Assembly: GCF_026712205.1 (NCBI RefSeq)
Contig: NZ_JAPPUW010000001.1
Coordinates: 186,001-250,000 of the forward strand
Source: Pelomonas aquatica
GTDB lineage: Bacteria; Pseudomonadota; Gammaproteobacteria; Burkholderiales; Burkholderiaceae_C
Direction: 5' to 3'
DNA: 64,000 nucleotides
Positions 55,345 through 63,427 of the stretch are shown piece by piece. The notes beneath the pieces are model-generated. The model was given only the letters and a program-made list of their open reading frames with translations. It ran no database searches and was not told the DNA's origin. The position numbers and the translations under genes are program-made. Numbering within the stretch: the stretch's first letter is position 1; each line of letters opens with the position of its first letter.

Positions 55345-55353
55345 CGCCATGAC

Positions 55354-56046
55354 ATGGACCTGCTGAACGCCGCCTTCCTGATCGCGCTGCTGAAGATCGT
55401 CTGGGTCAACCTGCTGCTGTCGGGCGACAACGCCGTCGTCATCGCGCTGGCCGCGCGCAACCTGCCGGCCGCGCAGCAGAGACCGGCCATCGTCCTCGGC
55501 AGCGGCGCGGCCATTGCGCTGCGCGTCGTGCTGACGCTGTTCGCCATGCAATTGCTGCAGCTGCCGTGGCTGAAGCTGGCCGGCGCCGTGATGCTGCTGT
55601 GGATCGGCATCCAGCTGCTGGTCGACAGCGACGACGCGGCCGACGTGCGCGCCCGCACCACGCTGTGGGGCGCCGTGCTCACCATCCTCGCCGCCGACCT
55701 GGTCATGAGCCTGGACAACGTCATCGCCGTCGCCGCCGCCGCCGACGGCGCGCCCGAGGGCCTGCGCCTGCCCCTGCTCATCATCGGCCTCGGCCTGTCC
55801 ATCCCGCTCATCGTCTTCGGCAGCACGCTGCTGCTGAAGCTGATGCAGCGCTTCCCGGCCATCGTCACGCTGGGCGCGGCGCTGCTGGGCTTCGTGGCCG
55901 GCGAGCTGGCCACGACGGACGCCGCCGCTCGCGACTGGTTCGACAGCCATCTGCATGGCCTGGACTACGCCGTCAGCCTCAGCGGCGCGATCTTCGTCGT
56001 CGCCGTCGGACTGGCACTGAGCCGCCGCACGCGGCGTGAGTCCTAA
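55354..56046 (+). CDS. TerC/YjbE family membrane protein
   Basis: A 230-residue integral membrane protein with about seven segments of the TerC family; members export Mn2+ or related ions. Conserved acidic motifs are L-S-G-D-N-A-V-V-I-A-L-A and S-L-D-N-V-I-A-V-A. Its ATG follows the sucD terminator with no visible Shine-Dalgarno. Its TAA (56044-56046) is part of the CTAAG that flanks the MITE-like element, so the element inserted exactly at its end. Confidence 0.88.
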   Translation: MDLLNAAFLIALLKIVWVNLLLSGDNAVVIALAARNLPAAQQRPAIVLGSGAAIALRVVLTLFAMQLLQLPWLKLAGAVMLLWIGIQLLVDSDDAADVRARTTLWGAVLTILAADLVMSLDNVIAVAAAADGAPEGLRLPLLIIGLGLSIPLIVFGSTLLLKLMQRFPAIVTLGAALLGFVAGELATTDAAARDWFDSHLHGLDYAVSLSGAIFVVAVGLALSRRTRRES

Positions 56047-56315
56047 GAACCTGTTCACGGCCTCACCGTGGCGCCCGCAAGGCAGCACAAGGTCGCAATC
56101 TAGGCGCGCGCCGCCGGCCAGGCTCATGCCCGGCCAAGGTGGGCAACAACGAGTGCGGCCTTGTGCTGCCTTGCCCTTCGGGTTGCCCCGCAAAAACAGC
56201 GTCTGCGGCGTTGCAAATCCTCGCCGGGCACCCAGCCCGTCTCCGGTTTGCGCCTTGCATCCGCCGTTTTTGCGGGGCAACGGGCGCCACGGGGAGGCCG
56301 TGAACAGGTTCTAAG
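56043..56315. mobile_element. MITE-like element with target duplication, copy 2
   Basis: A 263-bp element (56048-56310) flanked by direct repeats CTAAG (56043-56047, 56311-56315). The 30-bp terminal inverted repeats beginning AACCTGTTCACGGCCTC differ at one position. Inside are two further stems: 56077-56097 with 56154-56174 (21 bp, one mismatch) and 56182-56197 with 56266-56281 (16 bp, perfect; GTTGCCCCGCAAAAAC). No protein is encoded. It ends ten bases before the kinase start, so it supplies that gene's leader. Confidence 0.72.
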
Positions 56316-56324
56316 ATCAACCGC

Positions 56325-57422
56325 ATGGCAAGCAGCGGCAAACCCGGCAGCTTCTGGCAGCGGCTCGTCGGCCGCGTGGCCGGCACGGCCGACGCGCCGG
56401 CCGGCGAGCCGTCGACGCAGCCCGTCACGCTGCAGCCCGAGGCCGCGCCGGACGCGGCACCTTCGGGACTGCAGGGCTACGAGCTCGGCGCCGAGATCGG
56501 CCGCGGCGCGATGGCCGTCGTCTACAAGGCCACGCAGCGCTCGACCGGCCGCCAGGTCGCCGTCAAGCGCCTGGCGCTGAGCCGCGAGTTCTCCGCCGAG
56601 GATCTGGCCGACGTGCGCTCGCGCTTTATGCGCGAAGCCCACGCGGCCGGCGCGCTGGAGCACCCCGACATCCTGCAGGTCGTGGATGCCGGCCAGGACG
56701 GCAACGACGCCTGGATCGCCCTCGAATACGTGCTGGGCCGCGACCTCAGCCTCTTCACCCGGCCCGGCCAGCTGCTGCCCGTGCGCGAGGTCGTGCAGAT
56801 CGGCGCGCGCCTGGCCCGCGCGCTGGCCTATGCGCACAGCCAGGGCGTCATCCACCGCGACATCAAGCCCGCCAACGTGATGCTGGACCGCGTCAACGGC
56901 AGCCTCAAGCTGATGGACTTCGGCATCGCCCGCGTCGGCGACGGCAGCCGCACGCGCACCGGCCTGGTCCTGGGCACGCCCTCCTTCATGTCGCCCGAAC
57001 AGCTGGCCGGCCTGACCGTGGACGGCCGCAGCGACCTCTACTCGCTCGGCGTGCTGCTCTACCAGCTGCTCAGCGGCACGCTGCCCCACCACAGCGAGTC
57101 GATGGCGCGGCTGATGCAACAAATCGCAACCGAGCCGGCACCCGACGTGCGCAGCCGCCGCCCGGAACTGCCCGAGCCCCTGGCCCTGGTGCTGGCCCTG
57201 GCCCTCGAGAAGCGCCCCGAGCTGCGCTACGGCGGCGGCGAACAGATGGCGCGCGACCTCGAAGCCGTGCTCTCCATGGACCTGCAGTCCGAGCCCTGTG
57301 CCCCCGACGCGGCCGTGCATCAGGACGCGGCCTTCGCACAAACACTGCGCTTGGCGCCCGGGGAAGCAGGGCAGAATCCTCGCTCCCCTGCCGAGCCCCC
57401 CGAGCCATCGAAAGCCCCATGA
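56325..57422 (+). CDS. Serine/threonine protein kinase
   Basis: A 365-residue Hanks-type kinase. The Gly loop is I-G59-R-G61-A-M, the ATP lysine is Lys81 (V-A-V-K), the partner is Glu104, the catalytic loop H177-R-D179-I-K-P-A-N, and D198-F-G200, then G-T-P-S-F-M-S-P-E-Q. No membrane segment or PASTA domain follows, so it is soluble. The first 48 residues are a Pro/Ala-rich leader. It overlaps the PP2C gene by ATGA, and an FHA gene follows. No good ribosome-binding site precedes ATG 56325; the MITE-like element abuts it. Confidence 0.92.
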   Translation: MASSGKPGSFWQRLVGRVAGTADAPAGEPSTQPVTLQPEAAPDAAPSGLQGYELGAEIGRGAMAVVYKATQRSTGRQVAVKRLALSREFSAEDLADVRSRFMREAHAAGALEHPDILQVVDAGQDGNDAWIALEYVLGRDLSLFTRPGQLLPVREVVQIGARLARALAYAHSQGVIHRDIKPANVMLDRVNGSLKLMDFGIARVGDGSRTRTGLVLGTPSFMSPEQLAGLTVDGRSDLYSLGVLLYQLLSGTLPHHSESMARLMQQIATEPAPDVRSRRPELPEPLALVLALALEKRPELRYGGGEQMARDLEAVLSMDLQSEPCAPDAAVHQDAAFAQTLRLAPGEAGQNPRSPAEPPEPSKAP

Positions 57423-58216
57423 TCCTGGAGTTCTTCAGCGCCACCGACGTGGGCCGCGCGCGCGACAACAACGAGGATTCGGTCGCGCTGGACGCCGCCG
57501 CCGGGCTGATCGTGCTGGCCGACGGAATGGGCGGCTACAACGCCGGCGAAGTCGCCAGCCAGATGCTGACCAGCTTCGTCAGCACCGAGCTCGGCCGCTG
57601 GCTCAAGGACACCGGCCGCGAGGCGCGCGCCGGCGAGGTCAAGCGCGCGATGGACATCTGCGTCGACAACGCCAACCGCGCCATCTTCAACGCCGCCAAC
57701 ACCAACCCGCGCTATGCCGGCATGGGCACGACCCTGGTGCTGGGCGTCTTCCGTCCCGAGGGCCTGCTGCTCGGCCACGTCGGCGACTCGCGGGCCTACC
57801 GGCTGCGGGCGGGCCGCCTGATGCAGATCACCCGCGACCACTCCCTGCTGCAGGAGCAGATCGACGCCGGCCTCCTCACGGTCGAGGAAGCCGCGTTCTC
57901 CAGCAACAAGAACCTCGTCACGCGCGCCGTCGGCGTCGAGGACACGGTGCTGATGGAGCTGCATCTGCACGAGGTTCAGGCGGGTGACATCTACTTACTC
58001 TGCTCGGACGGCCTGTCGGACATGCTCGACGACGACACGCTGGCCAGCCTGCTGAACGGCCATCGCGCCCTGCCCGAAGCTGCACGCGCGCTGATCAATG
58101 CGGCCAATGACAACGGCGGCCGGGATAACATCGCGCTCATCCTGGCCCGCGCCGCGGGCCGCCAACGTGCCGAAGGACGGGGCTGGTGGCCCTTCGGTCG
58201 GCGTGGCGGCAACTGA
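57419..58216 (+). CDS. PP2C-family Ser/Thr phosphatase
   Basis: A 265-residue metal-dependent phosphatase. The motifs G-R-A-R-D-N-N-E-D-S, V-L-A-D-G-M-G-G-Y-N-A-G-E, G-D-S-R-A-Y-R-L and S-D-G-L-S-D-M, plus G-G-R-D-N-I near the end, supply the Asp metal ligands. It probably reverses the action of the kinase encoded just upstream. ATG 57419 overlaps the kinase stop. Confidence 0.94.
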   Translation: MILEFFSATDVGRARDNNEDSVALDAAAGLIVLADGMGGYNAGEVASQMLTSFVSTELGRWLKDTGREARAGEVKRAMDICVDNANRAIFNAANTNPRYAGMGTTLVLGVFRPEGLLLGHVGDSRAYRLRAGRLMQITRDHSLLQEQIDAGLLTVEEAAFSSNKNLVTRAVGVEDTVLMELHLHEVQAGDIYLLCSDGLSDMLDDDTLASLLNGHRALPEAARALINAANDNGGRDNIALILARAAGRQRAEGRGWWPFGRRGGN

Positions 58217-58265
58217 CTCCCTGCCTGAAGAGTCGCGACGCATACAACAGAACTTGAGGTCATAC

Positions 58266-58919
58266 ATGGGCAAACTGGTGGTTTCGCTCGACGGCGTGGT
58301 GATCAAGGAGGTACAGATCACCAAGGACAAGACGACTCTCGGTCGGCGCCCTTACAACGACATCGTCATCGACAACCTCGCCGTCTCGGGCGAGCACGCG
58401 GTGCTGCAGATGGCCGGTGCCGACGTCTTCATCGAAGACCTGAACTCCACCAACGGCACCTACATCAACGGCAAGGCCATCAAGAAGCAGTTGCTGGCCG
58501 ACAACGACACCGTCGAAATCGGCAAATACAAGATCAAGTTCCTGCTGAACGACGGCGGCGACTACGAGAAGACCATGATCCTCAAGCCCGGCGCCAGCGC
58601 TCCGCCGAACCTGGGACTGGGCTCCTCCTTTGGCGCCCTCGGCGGTGCCGCCCCCGTCGGCCCGGCCTCCATCAAGGTGCTGACCGGCGCCGCCGCCGGC
58701 CGCGAGGTCGCGCTGACCAAGGTCGTCACGACGCTGGGCAAGCCCGGCGTGCAGGTCGCCTCCATCACCAAGCGCCCCACCGGCTACGTCTTCGCCCACG
58801 TGGAAGGCACCCACCGCCCCAGCGTCAACGGCATCCCGCTGACCGGCGAATCGATCGCGCTGCGCAGCGGCGACCTGATCGAACTGGCCGGCACGCAGAT
58901 GCAATTCGTCCAGGGCTGA
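58266..58919 (+). CDS. FHA-domain protein
   Basis: A 217-residue protein. Residues about 20-90 form a forkhead-associated domain (L-G-R-R-P-Y-N-D-I-V, G-E-H-A, N-S-T-N-G-T-Y-I-N-G), which binds phosphothreonine. A linker with a Gly/Ala-rich stretch leads to a second FHA-like beta domain (residues 135-217). It is the likely adaptor or substrate of the kinase/phosphatase pair, 49 bases upstream. The start is ATG 58266, preceded by GAGG. Confidence 0.9.
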   Translation: MGKLVVSLDGVVIKEVQITKDKTTLGRRPYNDIVIDNLAVSGEHAVLQMAGADVFIEDLNSTNGTYINGKAIKKQLLADNDTVEIGKYKIKFLLNDGGDYEKTMILKPGASAPPNLGLGSSFGALGGAAPVGPASIKVLTGAAAGREVALTKVVTTLGKPGVQVASITKRPTGYVFAHVEGTHRPSVNGIPLTGESIALRSGDLIELAGTQMQFVQG

Positions 58920-59086
58920 CCCCGCCCCGCGGCCTCGCCCGGCGGGCGCCGCGGCCGCGTGTGATTTCCTCACGCCGGCGATGACCCCTAGTCGGTAATC
59001 CGACCGTCCGGCAGTGCGGGACGCTGCGTACATTCTTGGCTCTGCCTCGCCCGACGCGAGGCTCCCGAACCCGAGCCACGCACCGC

Positions 59087-59872
59087 ATGAACATCCGCGT
59101 CCTGGGCTGCTCCGGCGCCATCGCCGCCGGCTACAAGACCACCGCCTTCCTGCTCGACGACGATGTCCTCATCGACGCCGGCACCGGCGTGGGCGATCTG
59201 CCACTGCAGGCGCTGGCCGCCGTCGACCACATCCTGCTCAGCCACTCGCACCTCGACCACGTGCTGGGCATCCCGCTGCTGGCCGACGCCGTGCTGCGCC
59301 TGCGCGCCGCCGCCGGCCGCCCGCCCGTGCAGGTCCACGCCCTGCCCGAAACGCTGGCCGCACTGCGCCAGCACATCTTCAACGGCGTCATCTGGCCCGA
59401 CTTCACGACCCTGCCCAGCCGCGACGCCCCCGTGCTGTCCCTGCACCCCTTCCAGATCGGCGAGCGCCTGGACCTCGGCGGCCGCATCGTCGAGATCCTG
59501 CCCGCGGCCCACACCGTGCCCGCGGTCGGCTTCGCCGTCGACGGCGGCGCGGCAGCCGGCCACGCCCACTGGGTCTTCACCGGCGACACCGGCCCCAACC
59601 CGGCGCTGTGGCGCCGCCTGGCCGGGCTGAAACTGTCCCACCTCGTCATCGAGACCGCCTTCAGCGACGACGAGGCCGAGGTGGCCCATGTCAGCCAGCA
59701 CCTCTGCCCCACCGACCTCGGCCGCGAACTCGCGCAACTGGCCGGCAGCGTGGACGTGCGCATCACTCACATCAAGCCCGGCGAGGTCAGCGCCGTCATG
59801 CAGGGCATCGGGCTGCTGAACAGCCCGCATCGGATCAGCGCGCTGGCTGCCGGGCAGACCATGAGCCTGTGA
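59087..59872 (+). CDS. MBL-fold enzyme, class II cAMP phosphodiesterase-like
   Basis: A 261-residue metallo-beta-lactamase-fold protein. The motif S-H-S-H-L-D-H-V-L-G-I-P-L-L and the later F-T-G-D-T-G and I-T-H-I-K-P-G-E match class II 3',5'-cyclic-nucleotide phosphodiesterases. It could lower cAMP or cGMP. ATG 59087 gives the family N terminus (I-R-V-L-G-C-S-G). A link to the Crp-like protein in this window is possible but unproven. Confidence 0.82.
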   Translation: MNIRVLGCSGAIAAGYKTTAFLLDDDVLIDAGTGVGDLPLQALAAVDHILLSHSHLDHVLGIPLLADAVLRLRAAAGRPPVQVHALPETLAALRQHIFNGVIWPDFTTLPSRDAPVLSLHPFQIGERLDLGGRIVEILPAAHTVPAVGFAVDGGAAAGHAHWVFTGDTGPNPALWRRLAGLKLSHLVIETAFSDDEAEVAHVSQHLCPTDLGRELAQLAGSVDVRITHIKPGEVSAVMQGIGLLNSPHRISALAAGQTMSL

Positions 59873-59901
59873 CGCCGCGAAGGAAGGCAAGGCCCTGAAC
59901 G

Positions 59902-59929
59902 ACGGCATCCCCAGGGATGCCGTTTCGCT
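59902..59929 (+). terminator. Intrinsic terminator after the phosphodiesterase gene
   Basis: ACGGCATCCC and GGGATGCCGT (59902-59923) form a tight stem with a loop of two to four bases, followed by TTCGCTTT. The T-tract is interrupted by CGC, so efficiency may be moderate. It separates the gene from the pilin promoter region. Confidence 0.7.
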
Positions 59930-59938
59930 TTGCCGGGC

Positions 59939-60005
59939 TGACGTTTCTTGCGACGGCGCCCAACCTGGTCTGACAGAAAGTGGCAGGCTGGAGTGACGTT
60001 TCTTG
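59939..60005 (+). promoter_or_regulatory. Paired activator-site candidates upstream of pilin 1
   Basis: The 12-base sequence TGACGTTTCTTG occurs twice, at 59939-59950 and 59994-60005, 55 bases apart in the same orientation. They lie 76 and 131 bases before the sigma-54 -24 element, the usual distance for enhancer sites of activators such as PilR. No copy was seen before pilin 2. Confidence 0.55.
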
Positions 60006-60080
60006 TCAACCCGAAGCTCAAACGGCGCATTTCCGTGTGTTTCCGAGAACTTTGCACGCCGAAACCCAGCTGCACCGGGC

Positions 60081-60096
60081 TGGCACGCCCCCTGCA
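60081..60096 (+). promoter_or_regulatory. Sigma-54 promoter of pilin 1
   Basis: TGGCACGCCCCCTGCA has GG and GC separated by ten bases, the -24/-12 pattern of RpoN promoters (TGGCAC-N5-TTGC). Transcription would start near 60107, about 35 bases before the pilin ATG. Confidence 0.82.
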
Positions 60097-60141
60097 ACAT
60101 GAGGGAGCGTCCCCCCCTCCCGCTTTCCCAAGGAGCTCCCC

Positions 60142-60600
60142 ATGAACCTGAAGCAACGCGCCCAACAGGGCTTCACCCTGATCGAACTGATGATCGTCGT
60201 GGCCATCATCGGCATCCTCGCTGCGGTCGCCATTCCGCAGTACAAGGACTACACGGCCAAGGCCAAGGCCGCCAACGCACTCTCCGCAGTCGACTCGATC
60301 AAGGCGGCCGTCGCTCTGTGTATCCAGGAAAACGGCGGCGTTGCCTCCAGCTGCACGGGTGGCGGCACCAACAATGGCATCCCCGCCGATGCCAACTTCA
60401 AGGCAACCAATGAAGTGGCTTCAATCGTCACGACTACTGGCGGCACGATCAAAGCCAATCTGGTATCTGGCGCCGTGAGCACGGCGACCTACATCCAATG
60501 GGTGGCCAACGTTGGCACCACCGCCGTGACATGGACGATCTCGACCGATGCCCCCGCAGGCTCCGTCAAGGATGCCATCATGAAGAACAGCGCTTCTTGA
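60142..60600 (+). CDS. pilA: Type IV major pilin, copy 1
   Basis: A 152-residue prepilin. The class III leader is [10 protein letters not shown] with cleavage before F11 by PilD; mature Glu5 is E15 (F-T-L-I-E-L), and the N-terminal helix [16 protein letters not shown] follows. Two cysteines, C60 and C71, can form an internal disulphide. It builds the pilus fibre for adhesion, twitching or DNA uptake. AAGGAG precedes ATG 60142. A near-identical copy follows at 60771; the two differ at six residues. A terminator lies between them. Confidence 0.95.
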   Translation: MNLKQRAQQGFTLIELMIVVAIIGILAAVAIPQYKDYTAKAKAANALSAVDSIKAAVALCIQENGGVASSCTGGGTNNGIPADANFKATNEVASIVTTTGGTIKANLVSGAVSTATYIQWVANVGTTAVTWTISTDAPAGSVKDAIMKNSAS

Positions 60601-60639
60601 GACCGTTACTTCAACAGCACTCCGAGTTCTAATCTACAG

Positions 60640-60665
60640 ACGGCGCCCTTTGGGGCGCCGTTTTT
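60640..60665 (+). terminator. Intrinsic terminator after pilin 1
   Basis: ACGGCGCCC, loop TTTG and GGGCGCCGT make a 9-bp stem (60640-60661) followed by five T residues. It ends the pilin 1 mRNA. Confidence 0.9.
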
Positions 60666-60702
60666 CTACCATGCGCTCCCGCTACGACCAGCCCTGACGG
60701 AC

Positions 60703-60718
60703 TGGCATGCTCCCTGCA
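60703..60718 (+). promoter_or_regulatory. Sigma-54 promoter of pilin 2
   Basis: TGGCATGCTCCCTGCA keeps the GG-N10-GC spacing of the pilin 1 promoter. Eleven flanking and internal positions agree with that promoter, so it was probably duplicated with the gene. Transcription would start near 60729, about 40 bases before the GTG. Confidence 0.8.
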
Positions 60719-60770
60719 TGAAGGAGAGTGGCCACCTCTCCAAACCACCCTCTTAGCCTAGGAGCATCCC

Positions 60771-61229
60771 GTGAACCTGAAGCAATGCGCCCAGCAGGGC
60801 TTCACCCTGATCGAACTGATGATCGTCGTGGCCATCATCGGCATCCTGGCTGCTGTGGCCATTCCGCAGTACAAGGACTACACCGCCAAGGCCAAAGCCG
60901 CCAACGCCCTCTCCGCGGTCGACTCGATCAAGGCGGCCGTTGCTCTGTGTATCCAGGAAAATGGCGGTGTTGCCACCAGCTGCACGGGTGGTGGCACCAA
61001 CAACGGCGTCCCCGCCGATGCCAACTTCAAGGCGACCAACGAAGTGGCGTCTGTGGACACCTCGACCGGCGGCACGATCAAAGCCAATCTGGTGTCCGGC
61101 GCCGTGAGCACGGCGACCTACATCCAATGGGTGGCCAACGTCGGCACCACGGCCGTGACGTGGACGATCTCGACCGATGCCCCCGCAGGCTCCGTCAAGG
61201 ATGCCATCATGAAGAACAGTGCGTCTTGA
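60771..61229 (+). CDS. Type IV major pilin, copy 2
   Basis: A 152-residue prepilin starting with GTG 60771 after TAGGAG (60758-60763). It differs from copy 1 only at R6C (leader), S69T, I80V, I95V, V96D and T98S; all mature changes fall between residues 69 and 98, presumably surface-exposed loops. The cleavage site, E15, C60 and C71 are kept. The leader cysteine at position 6 is unusual. Own promoter and terminator imply separate expression. Confidence 0.93.
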   Translation: MNLKQCAQQGFTLIELMIVVAIIGILAAVAIPQYKDYTAKAKAANALSAVDSIKAAVALCIQENGGVATSCTGGGTNNGVPADANFKATNEVASVDTSTGGTIKANLVSGAVSTATYIQWVANVGTTAVTWTISTDAPAGSVKDAIMKNSAS

Positions 61230-61268
61230 GACCGTTGCTTCAACAATTCTAAGTTTTGATTCTCAGAT

Positions 61269-61291
61269 GGCGCCTTCTGGCGCCGTTTTTT
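61269..61291 (+). terminator. Intrinsic terminator after pilin 2
   Basis: GGCGCC, loop TTCT and GGCGCC, then G and six T residues. It ends the pilin 2 mRNA. Confidence 0.9.
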
Positions 61292-61350
61292 CTTTCATCT
61301 CTAGCCCAATCCACCAGCAGGTATCGCTACGGCCAAGACCAGATAAAGCT

Positions 61351-61371
61351 AAAGGGGCTTCGGCCCCTTTT
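61351..61371. terminator. Second terminator-like hairpin after pilin 2
   Basis: AAAGGGGC, TTCG tetraloop and GCCCCTTT, then TTGTTTTG. The stem has A-runs on one side and T-runs on the other, so it can act in both directions. It isolates the pilin genes from the membrane-protein gene. Confidence 0.75.
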
Positions 61372-61541
61372 GTTTTGAGTTCTTTGCGCGTTAATTGAGG
61401 ATGCCTAAACGACAAGAACGAAAAGTCGTTACACATCAGTCACTTGCAGCAGCCTTTGGCTGACCGAGTTTCGCTCTCTGTCACAGAGGCGCGTCACTAT
61501 TTAACGCGCAAAGAGCCTTGTTTTGTAGCTCCACCCCACGC

Positions 61542-63425
61542 ATGACCGCCACGAACCCGTCGTGCCGACTGACCGCCCTGCTGGCCATCCTGGCCTGGTG
61601 GGTCATGGCACATCCCTACGAAGGGCTGTGGCACGATGCCGTCCTATATTTTGGGCAGACACTGCTCCACTCCAGCGCGCCAGGTCTGAGCCAGGACGTC
61701 TTCTTCTCTGGCGGCTCGCAGGATCGCTATTCCATCTATGCCCATGTGATGGTGCCCCTGTACAAGCACCTGGGTCGAATCGCCACGCATGTTGGAGTGC
61801 TGACGGGCAGTTGGCTGCTGCTGATCGGCGCCATGCTGGCGCTGCTTCGCCGTTTCGATGCTTCGGAGCAAATCCACCTCTGGGGCCTGCTGGCGTTTGC
61901 CGTCATGTCGCCCACCTACGGTGGCGGCAACGTCTTCAGGTTCGGCGAGGCATTCGTGACCGCGCGCAGCTTTGCGGAACCCTTGTTGCTGTGGAGTCTG
62001 GTGGCACTCCTCGACGGTCGGCGGCTTGCGGCGGTGGCTCTGCAACTTCTTGGCCTGTCGTTTCACCCGCTGATGGCCCTGCCCGTCATCTCGTTGAGCT
62101 GGTGCTATCTCGTCGAGACCGACCGGCAGTGGTTGTGGCTGCTGGCGACCCTGCCCGCCGCCCTGGTTGCAGCTTTGGCCGGCATTCCGCCCTGGGATGG
62201 CCTGCTCCGGACCTATGACCCGTATTGGTGGTCTCTGTTCGAGACCAGCGCCGACCATCTGCTGATTGGAAACTGGTCCCTTGATGAGCAGTTGACCGTA
62301 CTGCTCGACGTCGCCATCCTGATTGCCGTGACCCGCCTGCGCCCCAAGGACGCCTGGACACGGTTGATCCTTGCGGTCGTCATCACGACCCTGGCGTTCA
62401 TTGGTCTGACCATCCTGTGCGTCGACTTCGGGCGCTCGGTGATGTTGACGCAACTGCAGCTATGGCGGGCGCACTGGGTTGCGCACCTGCTGGCCATGAC
62501 CCTGACACCATGGCTGCTCGCCAAGCTTTGGCAGCTGGATGGTCTTTGGCGCGCCAGCGCCTGTGCATTGGGGCTCGCACTCATGAACTCGCATTTCGGC
62601 ATGGATCATGGCAAGGTGACCCTGCCGCTATGGGGACTCGCATCGCTGGCAGCGTGGCGCGTTCGCAAGCCCTCCCGGACCGTGGTATGGCTGGCCTGCC
62701 CCTGCATCCTGCTTTGCACGCTCGGACTCATCGCCTATCAACTCGACGCCATGCTGCAGCAACAGGGCTGGCAGTTTCCGACGGCAGGATGGAACGACCG
62801 GTTCATCGAGGTCGCGGCAATCCCGGTCGTTGCCTTCGCCGGCTTTGCCGCGCTGCTGCGCGTCTGCAGCAAGTCGCGCGTCGGCGTGTGGCTCGCGCTG
62901 TCACTTAGCGCGTTGCTGCTGTTCACTGCGCTGACCCATTGGGACCAACGCTCCGACCTCGCGCGGACCATCGAATCGCCATCAGCACATGAACACCCCT
63001 TCATCGCCCATCTGCCAGCGAAGGCATCGGTCTACTGGCCAAACCAACTGGCGCCAGTGTGGGGCCTGCTCGGACACCCCAGCCACTTCTCTCAACAACA
63101 AGGCGCAGGCGTGCTGTTTAACCGCGATACTGCACTGATTTACGGTCCGCGCCGCGAGGCCTATCGTCTGATCGACGAGGATCGCAAAAGTTGCCGGACT
63201 GGCGCCCTGATGGCCCGCGACCACGTCGCGCTGGCCGGCTGCGATATGCCCTCCCAGGGCCGGCTGGAAACCTTGTGCCAGCAGGCGGATGCCCCTGATT
63301 TCATGGCGCTTCGCGGCCGGCTCAAGCCCGAACCACTGGCCACATGGCAGCCGCCGCAGAGGCGGGATTCGCCGCAGACCTTCGCCCTCTACGCCTGTTC
63401 TCAGCTGACCTCGAAAGAGCCCTGA
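61542..63425 (+). CDS. Large polytopic membrane protein, GT-C glycosyltransferase-like (predicted)
   Basis: A 627-residue protein I cannot assign to a named family. About eleven to twelve hydrophobic segments fill residues 8-465; a soluble domain of about 160 residues follows. The first outside loop has E27 and D32 (H-P-Y-E-G-L-W-H-D-A), and then D52 and D61 (S-Q-D-V-F-F, G-S-Q-D-R-Y-S), like the acidic first loop of GT-C enzymes. The soluble domain has S-H-F-S-Q-Q-Q-G-A-G-V-L-F-N-R near residue 514. Position after pilins and before GtrA suggests a lipid-sugar-dependent glycosyltransferase, perhaps for pilin. Third positions are less GC-rich than in sucCD. Confidence 0.6.
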   Translation: MTATNPSCRLTALLAILAWWVMAHPYEGLWHDAVLYFGQTLLHSSAPGLSQDVFFSGGSQDRYSIYAHVMVPLYKHLGRIATHVGVLTGSWLLLIGAMLALLRRFDASEQIHLWGLLAFAVMSPTYGGGNVFRFGEAFVTARSFAEPLLLWSLVALLDGRRLAAVALQLLGLSFHPLMALPVISLSWCYLVETDRQWLWLLATLPAALVAALAGIPPWDGLLRTYDPYWWSLFETSADHLLIGNWSLDEQLTVLLDVAILIAVTRLRPKDAWTRLILAVVITTLAFIGLTILCVDFGRSVMLTQLQLWRAHWVAHLLAMTLTPWLLAKLWQLDGLWRASACALGLALMNSHFGMDHGKVTLPLWGLASLAAWRVRKPSRTVVWLACPCILLCTLGLIAYQLDAMLQQQGWQFPTAGWNDRFIEVAAIPVVAFAGFAALLRVCSKSRVGVWLALSLSALLLFTALTHWDQRSDLARTIESPSAHEHPFIAHLPAKASVYWPNQLAPVWGLLGHPSHFSQQQGAGVLFNRDTALIYGPRREAYRLIDEDRKSCRTGALMARDHVALAGCDMPSQGRLETLCQQADAPDFMALRGRLKPEPLATWQPPQRRDSPQTFALYACSQLTSKEP

Positions 63426-63427
63426 CC

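Larger units (their letters stand above)
61230..61541. other. Gene-free, AT-richer spacer after pilin 2
   Basis: Contains a terminator (61269-61291), a second hairpin (61351-61371), and a segment from 61372 that is visibly less GC-rich than the rest of the window. That segment is bounded by a perfect 14-bp inverted repeat, TCTTTGCGCGTTAA (61381-61394) and TTAACGCGCAAAGA (61501-61514). An AACGAC/GTCGTT dyad (61408-61430) lies within it. It probably holds the promoter of the next gene, though I find no confident -35/-10 pair. Confidence 0.55.
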
